Source: Flavobacteriales bacterium UBA4422 (GTDB taxonomy: Bacteria; Bacteroidota; Bacteroidia; Flavobacteriales_G; Salibacteraceae). Taken from it: a stretch of 64,000 nt of DNA. A program made the translations under genes and the position numbers. The notes below the pieces were generated by a model that did no database searches, was not told the DNA's origin, and was given only the letters and a program-made list of their open reading frames with translations. Location: assembly GCA_002389645.1 (NCBI GenBank), contig DGQE01000031.1, forward strand, positions 124,001 through 188,000. Direction: 5' to 3'. This document shows, piece by piece, positions 36,220 to 47,766 of this stretch; the stretch's first letter is position 1; each line of letters starts with the position of its first letter.

Positions 36220-37209
36220 ATGAAGCTAAAGCCCGAGCATAACGCGGTGATCTATTCTTTGCCTGGTAATTCTGAGTTCAGAATTTGCAGGCAGAATGAT
36301 TTCAACGTTTCTGAAAAGCATGATAAAAGCGAATCATACTTTGTGGTTAGGCCATTCAATGATGATAAAAAAGTGCTATTCATTCGAGCTGATGTCCATG
36401 AAAACATTGACTTGTCAGAGTTGGTTGTTGAATCTTACATTAATGCTCCAAACTCTGAGGCGGTTCAACAGTCAGACTATGAAAGGCTTATTTCAAAAAC
36501 AATTGATCGTTCACAGGAAATCAATGGGAAAATTATTGTTAGTAGAATTGATGAAGCATCCATGCAGTCATTCAATCTCACAAAAAGCTTACAGAACTTA
36601 AGAAATAAGTTCCCTCAATCATTTATCTATTTTTTGATTTCAAAGCAGTATGGAATTTGGCTAGGAGCAACTCCAGAAACTTTGGTTGAAAAAGAAGGTG
36701 AACTACTTTCTACCATGGCCCTTGCAGGAACTAAATGGGGTGGCGAGTTGTTTACTCAAAAGGAGTTTGATGAACAAATGTTGGTTTCTAGGGATATTAT
36801 GGATTGCTTGAGCAAAGAAGTTGTCGAAATAGGTGATGTGCATGAAATGAACTTCGGTGAGCTTCGTCATCTCAGGACGAACTTTAGATGGCAATCAGAG
36901 GATTCGATTCTCAGGTTTGCAGAATTATTGCATCCTACATCTGCTATTTGTGGCTTCCCTAGAGCAGAGGCTTTAGAGTTCATACTCTCCAATGAAGAGC
37001 ATGAAAGAGGGCTGTATTCAGGGTATTTGGGATTTGTAGACTCTAACCATAGTCAGTTGTTTGTTAATTTAAGGTGCATGAGGTTGTTTGATAATCAGAT
37101 TAGAGTGCATGTGGGAGGCGGTATTAACGCCAAATCAGACCCTATAAGTGAGTGGGAAGAAACAGTAAGAAAGAGTAATTCTGTAAAGGAAGCAATAGCA
37201 CATGGGTGA
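36220..37209 (+). CDS. menF: Isochorismate synthase (menaquinone pathway)
   Basis: This 329-residue chorismate-binding enzyme converts chorismate to isochorismate, the entry to menaquinone. The catalytic core has FLISKQYGIWLGATPETLVEK, LSTMALAGTKWGG, ELLHPTSAICGFPRAEA (TSAxxG motif), HERGLYSGYLGF and FVNLRCMRLF. VHVGGGINAKSDPISEWEET carries the Mg2+-binding and closing residues. The short N-terminus is usual in Bacteroidota. The menD neighbour (8 bp overlap) identifies it as the menaquinone rather than a siderophore enzyme. Menaquinone is the respiratory quinone of this phylum. Confidence 0.94.
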   Translation: MKLKPEHNAVIYSLPGNSEFRICRQNDFNVSEKHDKSESYFVVRPFNDDKKVLFIRADVHENIDLSELVVESYINAPNSEAVQQSDYERLISKTIDRSQEINGKIIVSRIDEASMQSFNLTKSLQNLRNKFPQSFIYFLISKQYGIWLGATPETLVEKEGELLSTMALAGTKWGGELFTQKEFDEQMLVSRDIMDCLSKEVVEIGDVHEMNFGELRHLRTNFRWQSEDSILRFAELLHPTSAICGFPRAEALEFILSNEEHERGLYSGYLGFVDSNHSQLFVNLRCMRLFDNQIRVHVGGGINAKSDPISEWEETVRKSNSVKEAIAHG

Positions 37210-38896
37210 TGTTTCAAATATAGGTTCGGTAAGAACATTGGTTGAACTTGCTGCTGCCAAGCAGATTCAAGATGTTGTGCTTTCTCCAGGAAGTAGAAAT
37301 GCTCCCTTTATTCTGAGCTTTAATGGTCATGGTTCTTTTAATTGCCAAAGTATTCTTGACGAACGCTCTGCCGGTTTTGTAGCATTAGGAATGGCACAGC
37401 AAAAGAAAAAACCTGTTATTTTAAGTTGCACTAGTGGTTCAGCAGTATTGAATTACACTCCGGCTATGGTGGAAGCTTTTTATCAAAAGATTCCATTGGT
37501 CGCAGTTACTGCTGATAGGCCTGGTGAGTGGATTGATCAGGGAGAGGGGCAGAGTATGCGCCAAGTAAAATTGATGGATAATGTTGTGCTGCATTCCGTG
37601 AACTTGGTTGAAGAGCATAATGATGATGATCGTTGGTATAATGGCAGGTTGATCAATGAAGCATTCGAGTTGGCGATTACGAAATCAATGCCCGTGCACA
37701 TCAATGTGCCTTTGAAAGAGCCTTTATACGGTACAGCTCCTTCTTCATATGTCATGCCACAAGCATTTGAGATAGTTGAGTCTAAAAAGATGCTTTCTGA
37801 TTCGGAGCTGGATAAGCTTAAAGGGATATTTCAAGCATCGAATAAAGTATTGGTACTTGTAGCTCAAGGTAAAGAAAGTGCTGAATGTATAGAAGCATTG
37901 CGAGAGATGAATGCTTGTTCGAAAGTGGCCATTGTAACTGAAACCCATGCCAATTTATATCATTTAGGCTTCGTAAGCTGTATTGATCGGACTATCGAAA
38001 GTTTTATCAATTCAGATGCTGAGGTTGACTATATCCCTGACCTTTTTATCACCGTTGGCTCTAACGTCATCAGTAAGAAGATTAAATCACTTTTCCGAAG
38101 ACACAAGAAGATTATTGCAGATCACTGGCATTTTGGTGATGAAGTTATGGACACCTTCCAGTCATTGACTAAATTGATTAAGGCTGAGGCCAATCCTATA
38201 TTGAGCTATTTGAGCGGATCGCTTGAAAGCAATGCGAGCCAATTCGGAAATAGTTGGCGAGCTCGGTTTTTTGAAATGGAACAAAGGCACATTGAGTTTC
38301 TTAAAACATCTGCTTACAGCGACCTCAAAGTATTTGAGATCATTAATGACTTTATACCTGATCAGACTTCTGTTCAGATGGGTAACTCAAGTGTTGTCAG
38401 GTATATTCAATTGTTCAATCAAATTAGGACGGTTTCTTATTTTGGAAATAGAGGTGTTAGTGGAATTGAGGGAAGCACATCTACGGCAGTTGGAGCTGCT
38501 CAAAGCTGTGACGAATTAACCCTATTAATCAGCGGGGATCAAGCCTTTAGGTATGATTCGAATGCGCTTGCAATTAAAAATGGCACTGAGAATTTGAGGG
38601 TCATCGTGATTAATAATGGAGGTGGGAATATTTTTAGAATTATTGACGGACCAAAAGACCATGATGTGAGTCATGATTACATTGAAAAAGTTGATGAACA
38701 GCCCATAGGTAAGTTGGTCGAATACCACGGTATTGACTACAAAGAAGCTCGTAATTTTAGTTCTTTAGTAAAAGGGCTCGAATGGCTGTTTAATCCTGAG
38801 CGGTCAACTTCTGGAGTGCTGGAAATCTTTACACCGAGAGTTGATAGCCCTCAGATTTTCAAGTCATATTTGGGTTTTTTAAAGGAGGGTAAATAG
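37202..38896 (+). CDS. menD: MenD, SEPHCHC synthase
   Basis: This 564-residue ThDP enzyme joins isochorismate with 2-oxoglutarate in menaquinone synthesis. N-terminal pyrimidine-binding features are VLSPGSRNAPFILSF, SILDERSAGFVALGMAQ (catalytic Glu) and SCTSGSAVLNYTPAMVEA. PLVAVTADRPGEWIDQGEGQ follows. The ThDP-pyrophosphate motif is SGDQAFRYDSNALA, extended to VINNGGGNIFRI. It is complete and overlaps menF by 8 bp, so expression is coupled. The rest of the men pathway is outside the window. Confidence 0.96.
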   Translation: MGDVSNIGSVRTLVELAAAKQIQDVVLSPGSRNAPFILSFNGHGSFNCQSILDERSAGFVALGMAQQKKKPVILSCTSGSAVLNYTPAMVEAFYQKIPLVAVTADRPGEWIDQGEGQSMRQVKLMDNVVLHSVNLVEEHNDDDRWYNGRLINEAFELAITKSMPVHINVPLKEPLYGTAPSSYVMPQAFEIVESKKMLSDSELDKLKGIFQASNKVLVLVAQGKESAECIEALREMNACSKVAIVTETHANLYHLGFVSCIDRTIESFINSDAEVDYIPDLFITVGSNVISKKIKSLFRRHKKIIADHWHFGDEVMDTFQSLTKLIKAEANPILSYLSGSLESNASQFGNSWRARFFEMEQRHIEFLKTSAYSDLKVFEIINDFIPDQTSVQMGNSSVVRYIQLFNQIRTVSYFGNRGVSGIEGSTSTAVGAAQSCDELTLLISGDQAFRYDSNALAIKNGTENLRVIVINNGGGNIFRIIDGPKDHDVSHDYIEKVDEQPIGKLVEYHGIDYKEARNFSSLVKGLEWLFNPERSTSGVLEIFTPRVDSPQIFKSYLGFLKEGK

Positions 38897-38938
38897 GCTA
38901 GTGGTAGATTCAAAAAATCTAGCTTCCTTTCCTAGTCA

Positions 38939-39385
38939 ATGAATTACCTGAGACAGTTCCAATATAATGAGGAAATAATAGGGCGGTATGTCGATGTCCT
39001 TAATGATCACCCTGAATCTCCTGAATTGGCTAAAAAGCTAATAAGTCATTTGCTAAATGCCCTAGAAATTTGGGTGAGTAGAGTTGAAGGACGAGAGTCA
39101 CAGGCAGAAACGTGGCAGGTGCATGAAACTTCTAGCTTACACAAGTTGAATCAAAAATGCCATAACGCTATTTTTCAATTGCTTGAGTTCGGTAACCTTA
39201 GAAAAGTTCATACTTATCAAAACTCAAAAGGAGAGACGTTCAGTAATACACTTGATGAGGTGCTAACGCATCTTATAATACACTCGGCACATCATCGTGC
39301 CCAAATCTCAGCGGTGTGGAGTGAAGTAGGCATTGAACCTCCAGTATGCGATTTCATTTTTTGGGCGCGCGACAAAAACAGGTAG
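38939..39385 (+). CDS. DinB-family protein
   Basis: This 148-residue protein has the DinB/YfiT four-helix bundle. The His triad is KKLISHLLNALEIW (first His), then HLIIHSAHHRAQIS (HxxxHR), which binds a divalent metal. Family members include thiol-dependent S-transferases (bacillithiol/mycothiol-linked) and damage-induced proteins; which applies here is unknown. It starts 43 bp after menD on the same strand and may be read from the same transcript. A partial inverted repeat lies in that gap, but it is not a good terminator. Confidence 0.86.
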   Translation: MNYLRQFQYNEEIIGRYVDVLNDHPESPELAKKLISHLLNALEIWVSRVEGRESQAETWQVHETSSLHKLNQKCHNAIFQLLEFGNLRKVHTYQNSKGETFSNTLDEVLTHLIIHSAHHRAQISAVWSEVGIEPPVCDFIFWARDKNR

Positions 39386-39490
39386 CCTCGATTCTACATC
39401 AACATTTGCGGGTTAATAATTATAGGTAAGAGCTTTCACTAGCTTTAAGGCTAAGGGTAAATTAGCACATTCCTAAAATTGTTTGTATAC

Positions 39491-42400
39491 GTGCGATACG
39501 CCAAATTCTTACTAATAGGCCTGCTCTCTCTGCCCACTTTGCTTTTGGCGCAGATGACCATGACCTTTGATCATGATCTCTTGAGTTACAGTCGTGGCTT
39601 AGAACTTTTCGAGAAACAAAAATACGGGGCTGCAAAAGAGCAGTTCGAGCAATCAATCATTAGGGTTGATGATCAGAATTCTGAAATTAGTGCTAACGCG
39701 CATTTTTACAAAGCTGCTTGCGCAGTGGGGCTATTTCACAAAGATGCAGAGTTTCTGCTCAAAGAGTTTGTAAGAAATTACAGCACTAGTCCGCGTACAA
39801 CAGAAGCGTGGTATTTACTTGGCAACTTTAATTACCGGAAAAAGGATTGGGAAGATGCAGTCAACTATTATAATGAAATAGCTGCTGATGATCTTCCAGA
39901 ACCATTAAGAAGCGAATACTTGTTTAAGAAAGGATATTCCTTTTTTCAAGAAGGTGATTTGGGTCAAGCCGCAGATCAGTTCTTTCAGATGAAGAACGAG
40001 GCATCAGTATATTACGCTCCTGGCGCTTATTATTTTGCTCACATAAACTATGAACAAGGTAAGTACGCAACTGCACTAAAATCATTTAAGAGCCTCGAAA
40101 ACCACCCACAGTTTGGTGAGGTGATTCCTTACTACATCGTTCAAGTTTATCATTTTCAAGAGGAGTATGATAATTTAGTTGATTACGGAAAGCCGTTTTT
40201 AGAGAAAGATGATGTTAAAAGAAAGGCTGAAATAAGTCGTTTAGTCGGTGAGGCGCTTTATCACAAACAAGTTTATGATGAAGCAGTTCCTTTTCTGGAA
40301 AACTTCATGGAAAGCAGGCTTCCTAAGCAAGGAGATGATTACTATGTCTTGGGTTATTCGTATTACAGAAGTGATAATTTCGATAAGGCTGCTGAGCAGT
40401 TTTCTAAGATTTCATATAGTGATGACTTGCTCGGTCAAAACGCTTCCTACCATTTAGGCGAGACATATCTGAAGGCAAATAAAAAGTCATATGCAAGAAA
40501 TGCATATCGCTCGGCCTCTCGAATGGATTTTGATCCGGTATTGAAAGAGGATGCATTGTTTAAGTATGCGCAGCTTTCCTATGAGCTGAGTTATGATCCT
40601 TATCAAGGCGCAATAGATGCTTTCAAAGAATACATAAAAGCATATCCAGAGGCGGAACGCACGCAAGAGGCATTTGACTATTTGGTAAATATTTACCTCA
40701 CATCAAAAAATTATGACGCGGCACTTTCATCAATTGAAGAGTATAAGAATCCTGATTTAAGATTACAAGAAGCATATCAGCGCATTGCTTTTAATAAAGG
40801 CGTTTCTCTTTTTCAAGATAAGTTATACAAAGATGCTATAGCTTATTTTGATCGTTCGTTGAAGTTTAAGCTTAACAAGACTATTGCCGCTTCCTGCAAG
40901 TATTGGAAGGCAGAAGCATTGTTCAACAGTGGAGATTTTAAAAATGCGGTTGAGACCTATGAAGACTTTATTTACGCTCCAGGAGCTGTGTTGACTCCTT
41001 ATTTCAATTTGGCTAACTACAACATTGGCTATGCCTTTTTTCAACAAGATAAATTTATTGAAGCTCCGTCATGGTTTAGAAGGTTTACATCTTATAGCAG
41101 AGAAAAGGGTCAAGTAAAGTTGACAGATGCAAATTTGAGGATAGGGGATAGCTATTTTATGCTTAATCAGTATGATGCCGCCTTTGAATATTATGAGATT
41201 GCTGACAAGCAAGGAAAGTCAGACCCTGACTATGCTTTGTATCAAATGGCCATGACTCAAGGGTTGATGAAAAAAATGAAGGGTAAGCAAGAATCTTTAG
41301 AAAAATTGACCAAGAATTACCCTGAATCTCATTTTTTGGATGCCGCCTATTATGAATTGGGGCGTGTTGATGTTGCACTTGGTAATAACGAGGAGGCGCT
41401 GTCTAAATTCAATAAGGTGGTTGATCAGTTTCCTGGAAGTAGCTACGTTAGAAAGTCCCTAGCCAGTATTGGTCAAACGTATTACAATCAACAGAATGAT
41501 GAAGAGGCGTTAAAGGTTTATTTGAAAATAGTAAACGACTACCCTACTTACGATGACACACGAGAGGCTCTGATTGGGATTCAGAATATCTATACTGACC
41601 GCGGGGAGGTTGAAAAGTACGAAACGCTTATATCATCGTTAGACTTCGTTAATATCTCCGACATGGCTTTGGATAGTATTAATTATGAGTCTGCTGAAAA
41701 TCAGTATTTCAATGGGCAATGTAAAGAAGCTGTTGCTGCATTTAACAAGTATTTAGATCGCTTTGAAAAAGGGATTTTTGCTCTAAACGCCAAGCTCTAT
41801 CGTGCAGAATGCATGAGCAAGATGGGGCAAGACGTTCAAGCGATTAAAGATTATGAGTATGTGGCTAATCAACCTAAGAACAAATTTTCTGAGTCAGCGC
41901 TTGTAAAAGCCGCTAGAGTAAACTTTGCTAATGAGAACTTCCCTGATGCATTGGCTTATTACAAGAGGTTGTCAATGCTCGGGCAATACAAGAGTAATCT
42001 ACTAGAAGCTGAAATTGGCCAAATGCGATGTAACTATAGACTTAACAATTATCAAGGTGCTATAGCTAATGCTTTCATTACCCTTGAGGAGGATAAAACG
42101 GACCAAAACATTAAAACAGAGGCGAATTTGATCATAGCCAAATCAAATTTGAAATTAGAAAGTCCGGTTGAAGCGATGACGTACCTGGATAAGGTCATGT
42201 CTAACGGAGCTCCTTCACAGTCAGCTGAGGCGATGTATTTGAAAGCAAGAGTCCAATTCAATATGGATGCTTTAGACTCTGCAGAAACATTGGTTTTTCA
42301 ATTGGTAGAGACATATCAGTCACAGTCATACTGGTTGGGAAAGAGTCTTTTGCTGCTCACTGATATTTATATGACAAGAGGTGATCTGTTTCAAGCTAAA

Positions 42401-42610
42401 GCCACACTTCAGAGTATTCTTGATAACTATGATAAAGACGATGATGTGAAAGCATTAGCGGAGGAAAAATTGAAAACAGTAGAGGAATTAGAAAGCATTC
42501 CCGCAGAAGAGGAAGTAATTGAATTTGAAATTGAGTTGAATGAAAATAGCTCTGAAGAACAAAATAATGTTGATGCTCAATCACCAAATAATTCTGATGA
42601 AAATGAATAA
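39491..42610 (+). CDS. Large TPR-repeat periplasmic/envelope protein
   Basis: The protein has about 1,039 residues from GTG 39491, which gives a clean signal peptide MRYAKFLLIGLLSLPTLLLAQ; TTG 39479 would only add four residues. The rest is a long array of tetratricopeptide repeats, more than twenty by eye. Examples are GLELFEKQKYGAAKEQFEQS, EAWYLLGNFNYRKKDWEDAV, ALYQMAMTQGLMKKMKGKQE and SLASIGQTYYNQQNDEEALK. A Glu/Asp-rich tail ends it. It is a non-enzymatic periplasmic scaffold, perhaps tethered to a membrane complex. The barrel protein gene starts inside its last codons (8 bp overlap), which points to a joint machine in the envelope. The pair is found next to gyrB. Confidence 0.86.
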   Translation: MRYAKFLLIGLLSLPTLLLAQMTMTFDHDLLSYSRGLELFEKQKYGAAKEQFEQSIIRVDDQNSEISANAHFYKAACAVGLFHKDAEFLLKEFVRNYSTSPRTTEAWYLLGNFNYRKKDWEDAVNYYNEIAADDLPEPLRSEYLFKKGYSFFQEGDLGQAADQFFQMKNEASVYYAPGAYYFAHINYEQGKYATALKSFKSLENHPQFGEVIPYYIVQVYHFQEEYDNLVDYGKPFLEKDDVKRKAEISRLVGEALYHKQVYDEAVPFLENFMESRLPKQGDDYYVLGYSYYRSDNFDKAAEQFSKISYSDDLLGQNASYHLGETYLKANKKSYARNAYRSASRMDFDPVLKEDALFKYAQLSYELSYDPYQGAIDAFKEYIKAYPEAERTQEAFDYLVNIYLTSKNYDAALSSIEEYKNPDLRLQEAYQRIAFNKGVSLFQDKLYKDAIAYFDRSLKFKLNKTIAASCKYWKAEALFNSGDFKNAVETYEDFIYAPGAVLTPYFNLANYNIGYAFFQQDKFIEAPSWFRRFTSYSREKGQVKLTDANLRIGDSYFMLNQYDAAFEYYEIADKQGKSDPDYALYQMAMTQGLMKKMKGKQESLEKLTKNYPESHFLDAAYYELGRVDVALGNNEEALSKFNKVVDQFPGSSYVRKSLASIGQTYYNQQNDEEALKVYLKIVNDYPTYDDTREALIGIQNIYTDRGEVEKYETLISSLDFVNISDMALDSINYESAENQYFNGQCKEAVAAFNKYLDRFEKGIFALNAKLYRAECMSKMGQDVQAIKDYEYVANQPKNKFSESALVKAARVNFANENFPDALAYYKRLSMLGQYKSNLLEAEIGQMRCNYRLNNYQGAIANAFITLEEDKTDQNIKTEANLIIAKSNLKLESPVEAMTYLDKVMSNGAPSQSAEAMYLKARVQFNMDALDSAETLVFQLVETYQSQSYWLGKSLLLLTDIYMTRGDLFQAKATLQSILDNYDKDDDVKALAEEKLKTVEELESIPAEEEVIEFEIELNENSSEEQNNVDAQSPNNSDENE

Positions 42611-44414
42611 GCACCTAATATTACTCTTCATGAGTTTGGGGTTTGGTGTAAATTCTCAATCTCAGGTAGCTCGATCGGGATCAGATGATACGTTAAGAAC
42701 GAGAATTGTTACGGTTTTTGACTACAAGCCAACTATTAGCGATGCGAAAAAACTATCGCTTTCACCAACTGTGATTGACACTACTTTGCCGAAGCCTGAG
42801 GCAGTTTATCAGTTTGATACAAGGATGTTTAATACTACCTATGTTCCTGACAGCATTAATGCTGCAAAAATGAAAGGTGAGCCGCTTGATCCTCTATATA
42901 GAGGCTATTTGAAGGGTGGATTAGGTAATGGTATCAACTATATGTTGGATGGATATGTAAACTCTTTAAGATCTCGTGAAGGCGAGTTAGGATTTGAATT
43001 GCACGGCAGAGGTACACAAGGTGTGTTAAATGATTTACCTCCTGCCAATTGTAATATGTGGCAAACCGCCATCTCCGGAAAGAAGTTTTTCAAAAAACAT
43101 TCACTTTCGGGTAAGGTTGGGTTTGAAAGGGAAAGAATTCAATACTACGGCTATGATTATAACGACACCCTAATCGCACCTTTATACTTGGAGTATCAAG
43201 GAAATGAAGATGCGTTTAAACAAGTATATAATGAGCTATTTGCTGATGTTGAGTTGAAGAGTTTCTATACAGACTCAAACAAATTAAATCATGACCTGAA
43301 GTTACATTATGACTACTTCTCGGATAAAAACGCATCCAATTTTGAGCACAATGTTGTATTCAATGCATTGGGTTCGCGTTATTTTGGCAAGCATTTAGGA
43401 AGTTTGGACTTCTCTACAGACTTGAATAATGTAAATTATGTCAATGGCTTTTATTTTGCTCCTTATGACACAATAGCGTCTTCAGTTACCAATACGATTT
43501 TAGGACTTACACCTAAAATCACTAGCCAATATCGGAAATTTAGGATTCAAATAGGAGTGAAGGCGCAAATGGATTTACAAGCCAATGCAACTACTCTGCG
43601 CTTGTACCCTGATATTTATTTGAAATATAATCTGGTTAAAGAGTTGATTATTCCTTATGCTGGAATCACCGGAGGGCTGAATAGAAATAATTTGAATAAC
43701 CTAACGGAGACCAATCCGTTTTTGTGGCCAGCTCTTACACCACTTCAAAACACAGATCGAGAGTTCCATGTTTCTGGTGGCTTCAGAGGGTCTGTATCTC
43801 GAAAATTCACTTATAATCTTTATGGAGGTTACTATAGAGAACGCAATGCTCCATTGTTTGTGAATTATAATGCAAGTCAGTTTAATCCTAACTTTACACC
43901 TTTTGGAGTTAACTACTTCACGTTAGTTTATGATACGCTCACAGTGACTGAGTTTGGAGGTGAATTAACCTATCGAGTAGACGAGAAATTGCATGTAGTA
44001 GCTGCTGGAGTGTTTAGAGATTTTCAGACGACTAGAGAAGTTGAAGCGTGGCAACGTCCAAATTTTGAGATTTCCGCATCAGGATTTTATCAGTTGAGAA
44101 ATAAGATTATCGTAAAGGCCGAATTGCATTTGTTAGGTCCTCAGTATGCCAAACGATATAAAGACTATATAGTAGATGACCCAGAATCTGTTGGTACTGA
44201 ATTTTACAATGACCAGCCAATTTCAGTAGTGAGTGATCGATTAAAACCAATCGTTGACGCTAACATAGGAGTGGAATATCGCTATACAGAAAAACTTTCT
44301 GGATTTATTAGTTTGAATAATCTTTTAATTCAGAGATATCAGCGTTGGAACAACTATCCTGTCCAAAGATTCAACGTAATGGCTGGTTTAACCTATTCTT
44401 TCTGGAAAGAGTAG
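42603..44414 (+). CDS. Outer-membrane beta-barrel protein (TonB-receptor-like barrel)
   Basis: I place the start at ATG 42603, where MNKHLILLFMSLGFGVNSQSQ is a signal peptide; frames reaching back to 42540 only add residues that break it. The 603-residue mature chain has a short N-terminal segment (RTRIVTVFDYKPTISDAKKL) and then many alternating hydrophobic strands with aromatic ends. Examples are LYRGYLKGGLGNGINYMLDG, SGKVGFERERIQYYGYDY and FRGSVSRKFTYNLYGGYYR. It finishes with a terminal strand ending in aromatic residues (NVMAGLTYSFWKE). No plug domain or TonB box is evident, so 'TonB-dependent receptor' would overstate it. Function is unknown; linked to the preceding TPR protein. Confidence 0.84.
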   Translation: MNKHLILLFMSLGFGVNSQSQVARSGSDDTLRTRIVTVFDYKPTISDAKKLSLSPTVIDTTLPKPEAVYQFDTRMFNTTYVPDSINAAKMKGEPLDPLYRGYLKGGLGNGINYMLDGYVNSLRSREGELGFELHGRGTQGVLNDLPPANCNMWQTAISGKKFFKKHSLSGKVGFERERIQYYGYDYNDTLIAPLYLEYQGNEDAFKQVYNELFADVELKSFYTDSNKLNHDLKLHYDYFSDKNASNFEHNVVFNALGSRYFGKHLGSLDFSTDLNNVNYVNGFYFAPYDTIASSVTNTILGLTPKITSQYRKFRIQIGVKAQMDLQANATTLRLYPDIYLKYNLVKELIIPYAGITGGLNRNNLNNLTETNPFLWPALTPLQNTDREFHVSGGFRGSVSRKFTYNLYGGYYRERNAPLFVNYNASQFNPNFTPFGVNYFTLVYDTLTVTEFGGELTYRVDEKLHVVAAGVFRDFQTTREVEAWQRPNFEISASGFYQLRNKIIVKAELHLLGPQYAKRYKDYIVDDPESVGTEFYNDQPISVVSDRLKPIVDANIGVEYRYTEKLSGFISLNNLLIQRYQRWNNYPVQRFNVMAGLTYSFWKE

Positions 44415-44489
44415 AATTCTGTTAATTGACTGTTGATAAAACCCTTGTATTTATTGGTATTCAAGGAAGATTAAAGACGCCTTGAAGGT

Positions 44490-44497
44490 TATATTTG
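44490..44497 (+). promoter_or_regulatory. Candidate -7 box for gyrB
   Basis: TATATTTG, an exact TAnnTTTG, 24 bp before the gyrB ATG. The expected -33 position (around 44467-44470) reads AAGA, so the upstream element is poor. Confidence 0.42.
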
Positions 44498-44509
44498 AGC
44501 GTTTAGTAA

Positions 44510-46477
<1,968 letters not shown>

Positions 46478-46508
46478 GAGAAGATAAAGTAAGATTTACC
46501 TAAGTTAT

Positions 46509-46557
46509 GCGGAACAATACTTCTTTAAAGAGATGTTATTGTTCCGCTTATTTTTTT
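46509..46557 (+). terminator. gyrB terminator, overlapping the end of the antisense gene
   Basis: GCGGAACAATA (46509-46519) and its exact complement TATTGTTCCGC (46537-46547) form an 11-bp stem. The loop can fold further (TCTTTAAAGA), and a T run follows at 46551-46557. The right arm and part of the loop are also the final codons of the convergent minus-strand gene. Confidence 0.8.
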
Positions 46558-47766
46558 CTTAAAACCACAATTGTCTGTGGAGGCTATGCGGTACAAGAAC
46601 TTTTCTCCGCGCACTGCCTTTTCAGAAGTACCTTTTATATTACCATTCCAAGGAGCGAAATTATTTGTCTCATAAACCAAAGACTGGTCACTAGCTCGGT
46701 AAACTTGAACTGAAAACGAAGCACACTTTTCTAATCCATTGGCAAACCATGAATCATTTTGACCATCGTTGTCAGGAGTGAAAGAGTTAGGAATGAAAAT
46801 TTTCAATCCACCTTCCACAAAAACTTCTTGCACTAATTCAGTTACGCATCCTTCCGGACTTACTGCTGTTAAATAAACTTGATGCCTACCTTCTGTTGCA
46901 CGAATGGACACATTACTGCCATTTGCTTTCTCAGATTCTAATGACCAACTGTACGCATTTGTTCCGGGCTGCGAAGAGAGCTCTATAGATTGCTCAAAAC
47001 ATGTTTCTGAAGAGGCAACTGAATAACTGATTACTGGTGTAGGTCTTTCAAATATTTCAATAGATTTTTTAACAGAGTAATTTTCGTTATTGATATCGGC
47101 TAACATTACAACTTCATGCTCGCCAGGTTCATTGAATGAGAAATCACATGAGTTTCCTTCAAATACATGCACGCCATCAATAATCCATTTTAAGGAATAA
47201 CTTAATTCTGTGGATTCAAAGTGAACTGTTTTCGCTATACACTGAATTCCTGTGGCCTTAAAGTCGAGCATTATCGCATCAGCTTCACCTGAAAAGGACT
47301 CTGAAATGTTCTTTTTGTCCTTTCCCTCATTGATGTTTTGTTCTTTCTCTTCTATTTTTTTAGAATTTGAAGTATTCGAAATTGGTGTTTTCAATTTGCT
47401 AATGGCTTCCAAAGAAACAAGCTCAATTTCGTGGTTTTCTTGGGGAAGGTGTTCGTTATCAGCAGCAATTTCTATCGTATTCATTTCAAAATTTGGTTCA
47501 GTGTCCAAATTTGTTTTTTCCTCATCGATAGTCGAAATTTCAACTTTTTCTTGCGCACCATTATTAAGAGTGGGAAGCGAGGAGAAGCCCAATAATAAAA
47601 GTGCTGCAGCCGCTATGCCACCATAAAGTGAGGCGTTAATAGATGAGCCTGAAGCTTGCTCTAAAGGCAGCTGATGCTCAACGGTTGTCCACATACCTTC
47701 GTCTGCAGTATATTCTGCTGAATTAAGTTTTGCGGCAATTATTTGATCAAATTTATTCATTGTCAA
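46525..47766 (-). CDS. Membrane-anchored protein with gliding-motility-type C-terminal domain, putative anti-sigma partner
   Basis: This 413-residue protein starts with a short cytoplasmic segment (MNKFDQIIAAKLNSAEYTADEGMW, in part) like that of Bacteroidota anti-sigma-type proteins. One membrane helix follows at about 43-63 (INASLYGGIAAAALLLLGFS). An acidic linker (70-160) comes next, then Ig/PKD-like beta modules (about 165-325), two of them with Cys. The CHU_C/gliding-motility type domain is IFIPNSFTPDNDGQNDSWF, then a final WNGNIKG and KFLYRIASTDNCGFKKKISG. It overlaps the ECF sigma gene by 4 bp. A plausible role is a sensor that holds the sigma factor, but no known anti-sigma zinc motif is present. 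Confidence 0.82.
   Translation of the reverse strand: MTMNKFDQIIAAKLNSAEYTADEGMWTTVEHQLPLEQASGSSINASLYGGIAAAALLLLGFSSLPTLNNGAQEKVEISTIDEEKTNLDTEPNFEMNTIEIAADNEHLPQENHEIELVSLEAISKLKTPISNTSNSKKIEEKEQNINEGKDKKNISESFSGEADAIMLDFKATGIQCIAKTVHFESTELSYSLKWIIDGVHVFEGNSCDFSFNEPGEHEVVMLADINNENYSVKKSIEIFERPTPVISYSVASSETCFEQSIELSSQPGTNAYSWSLESEKANGSNVSIRATEGRHQVYLTAVSPEGCVTELVQEVFVEGGLKIFIPNSFTPDNDGQNDSWFANGLEKCASFSVQVYRASDQSLVYETNNFAPWNGNIKGTSEKAVRGEKFLYRIASTDNCGFKKKISGTITSL

Noticed and set aside
38890..38930. Partial inverted repeat after menD (GCTAG…AGATT…AATCT…AGC)
   Set aside because: Interrupted stem and no T run; not enough to call a terminator.
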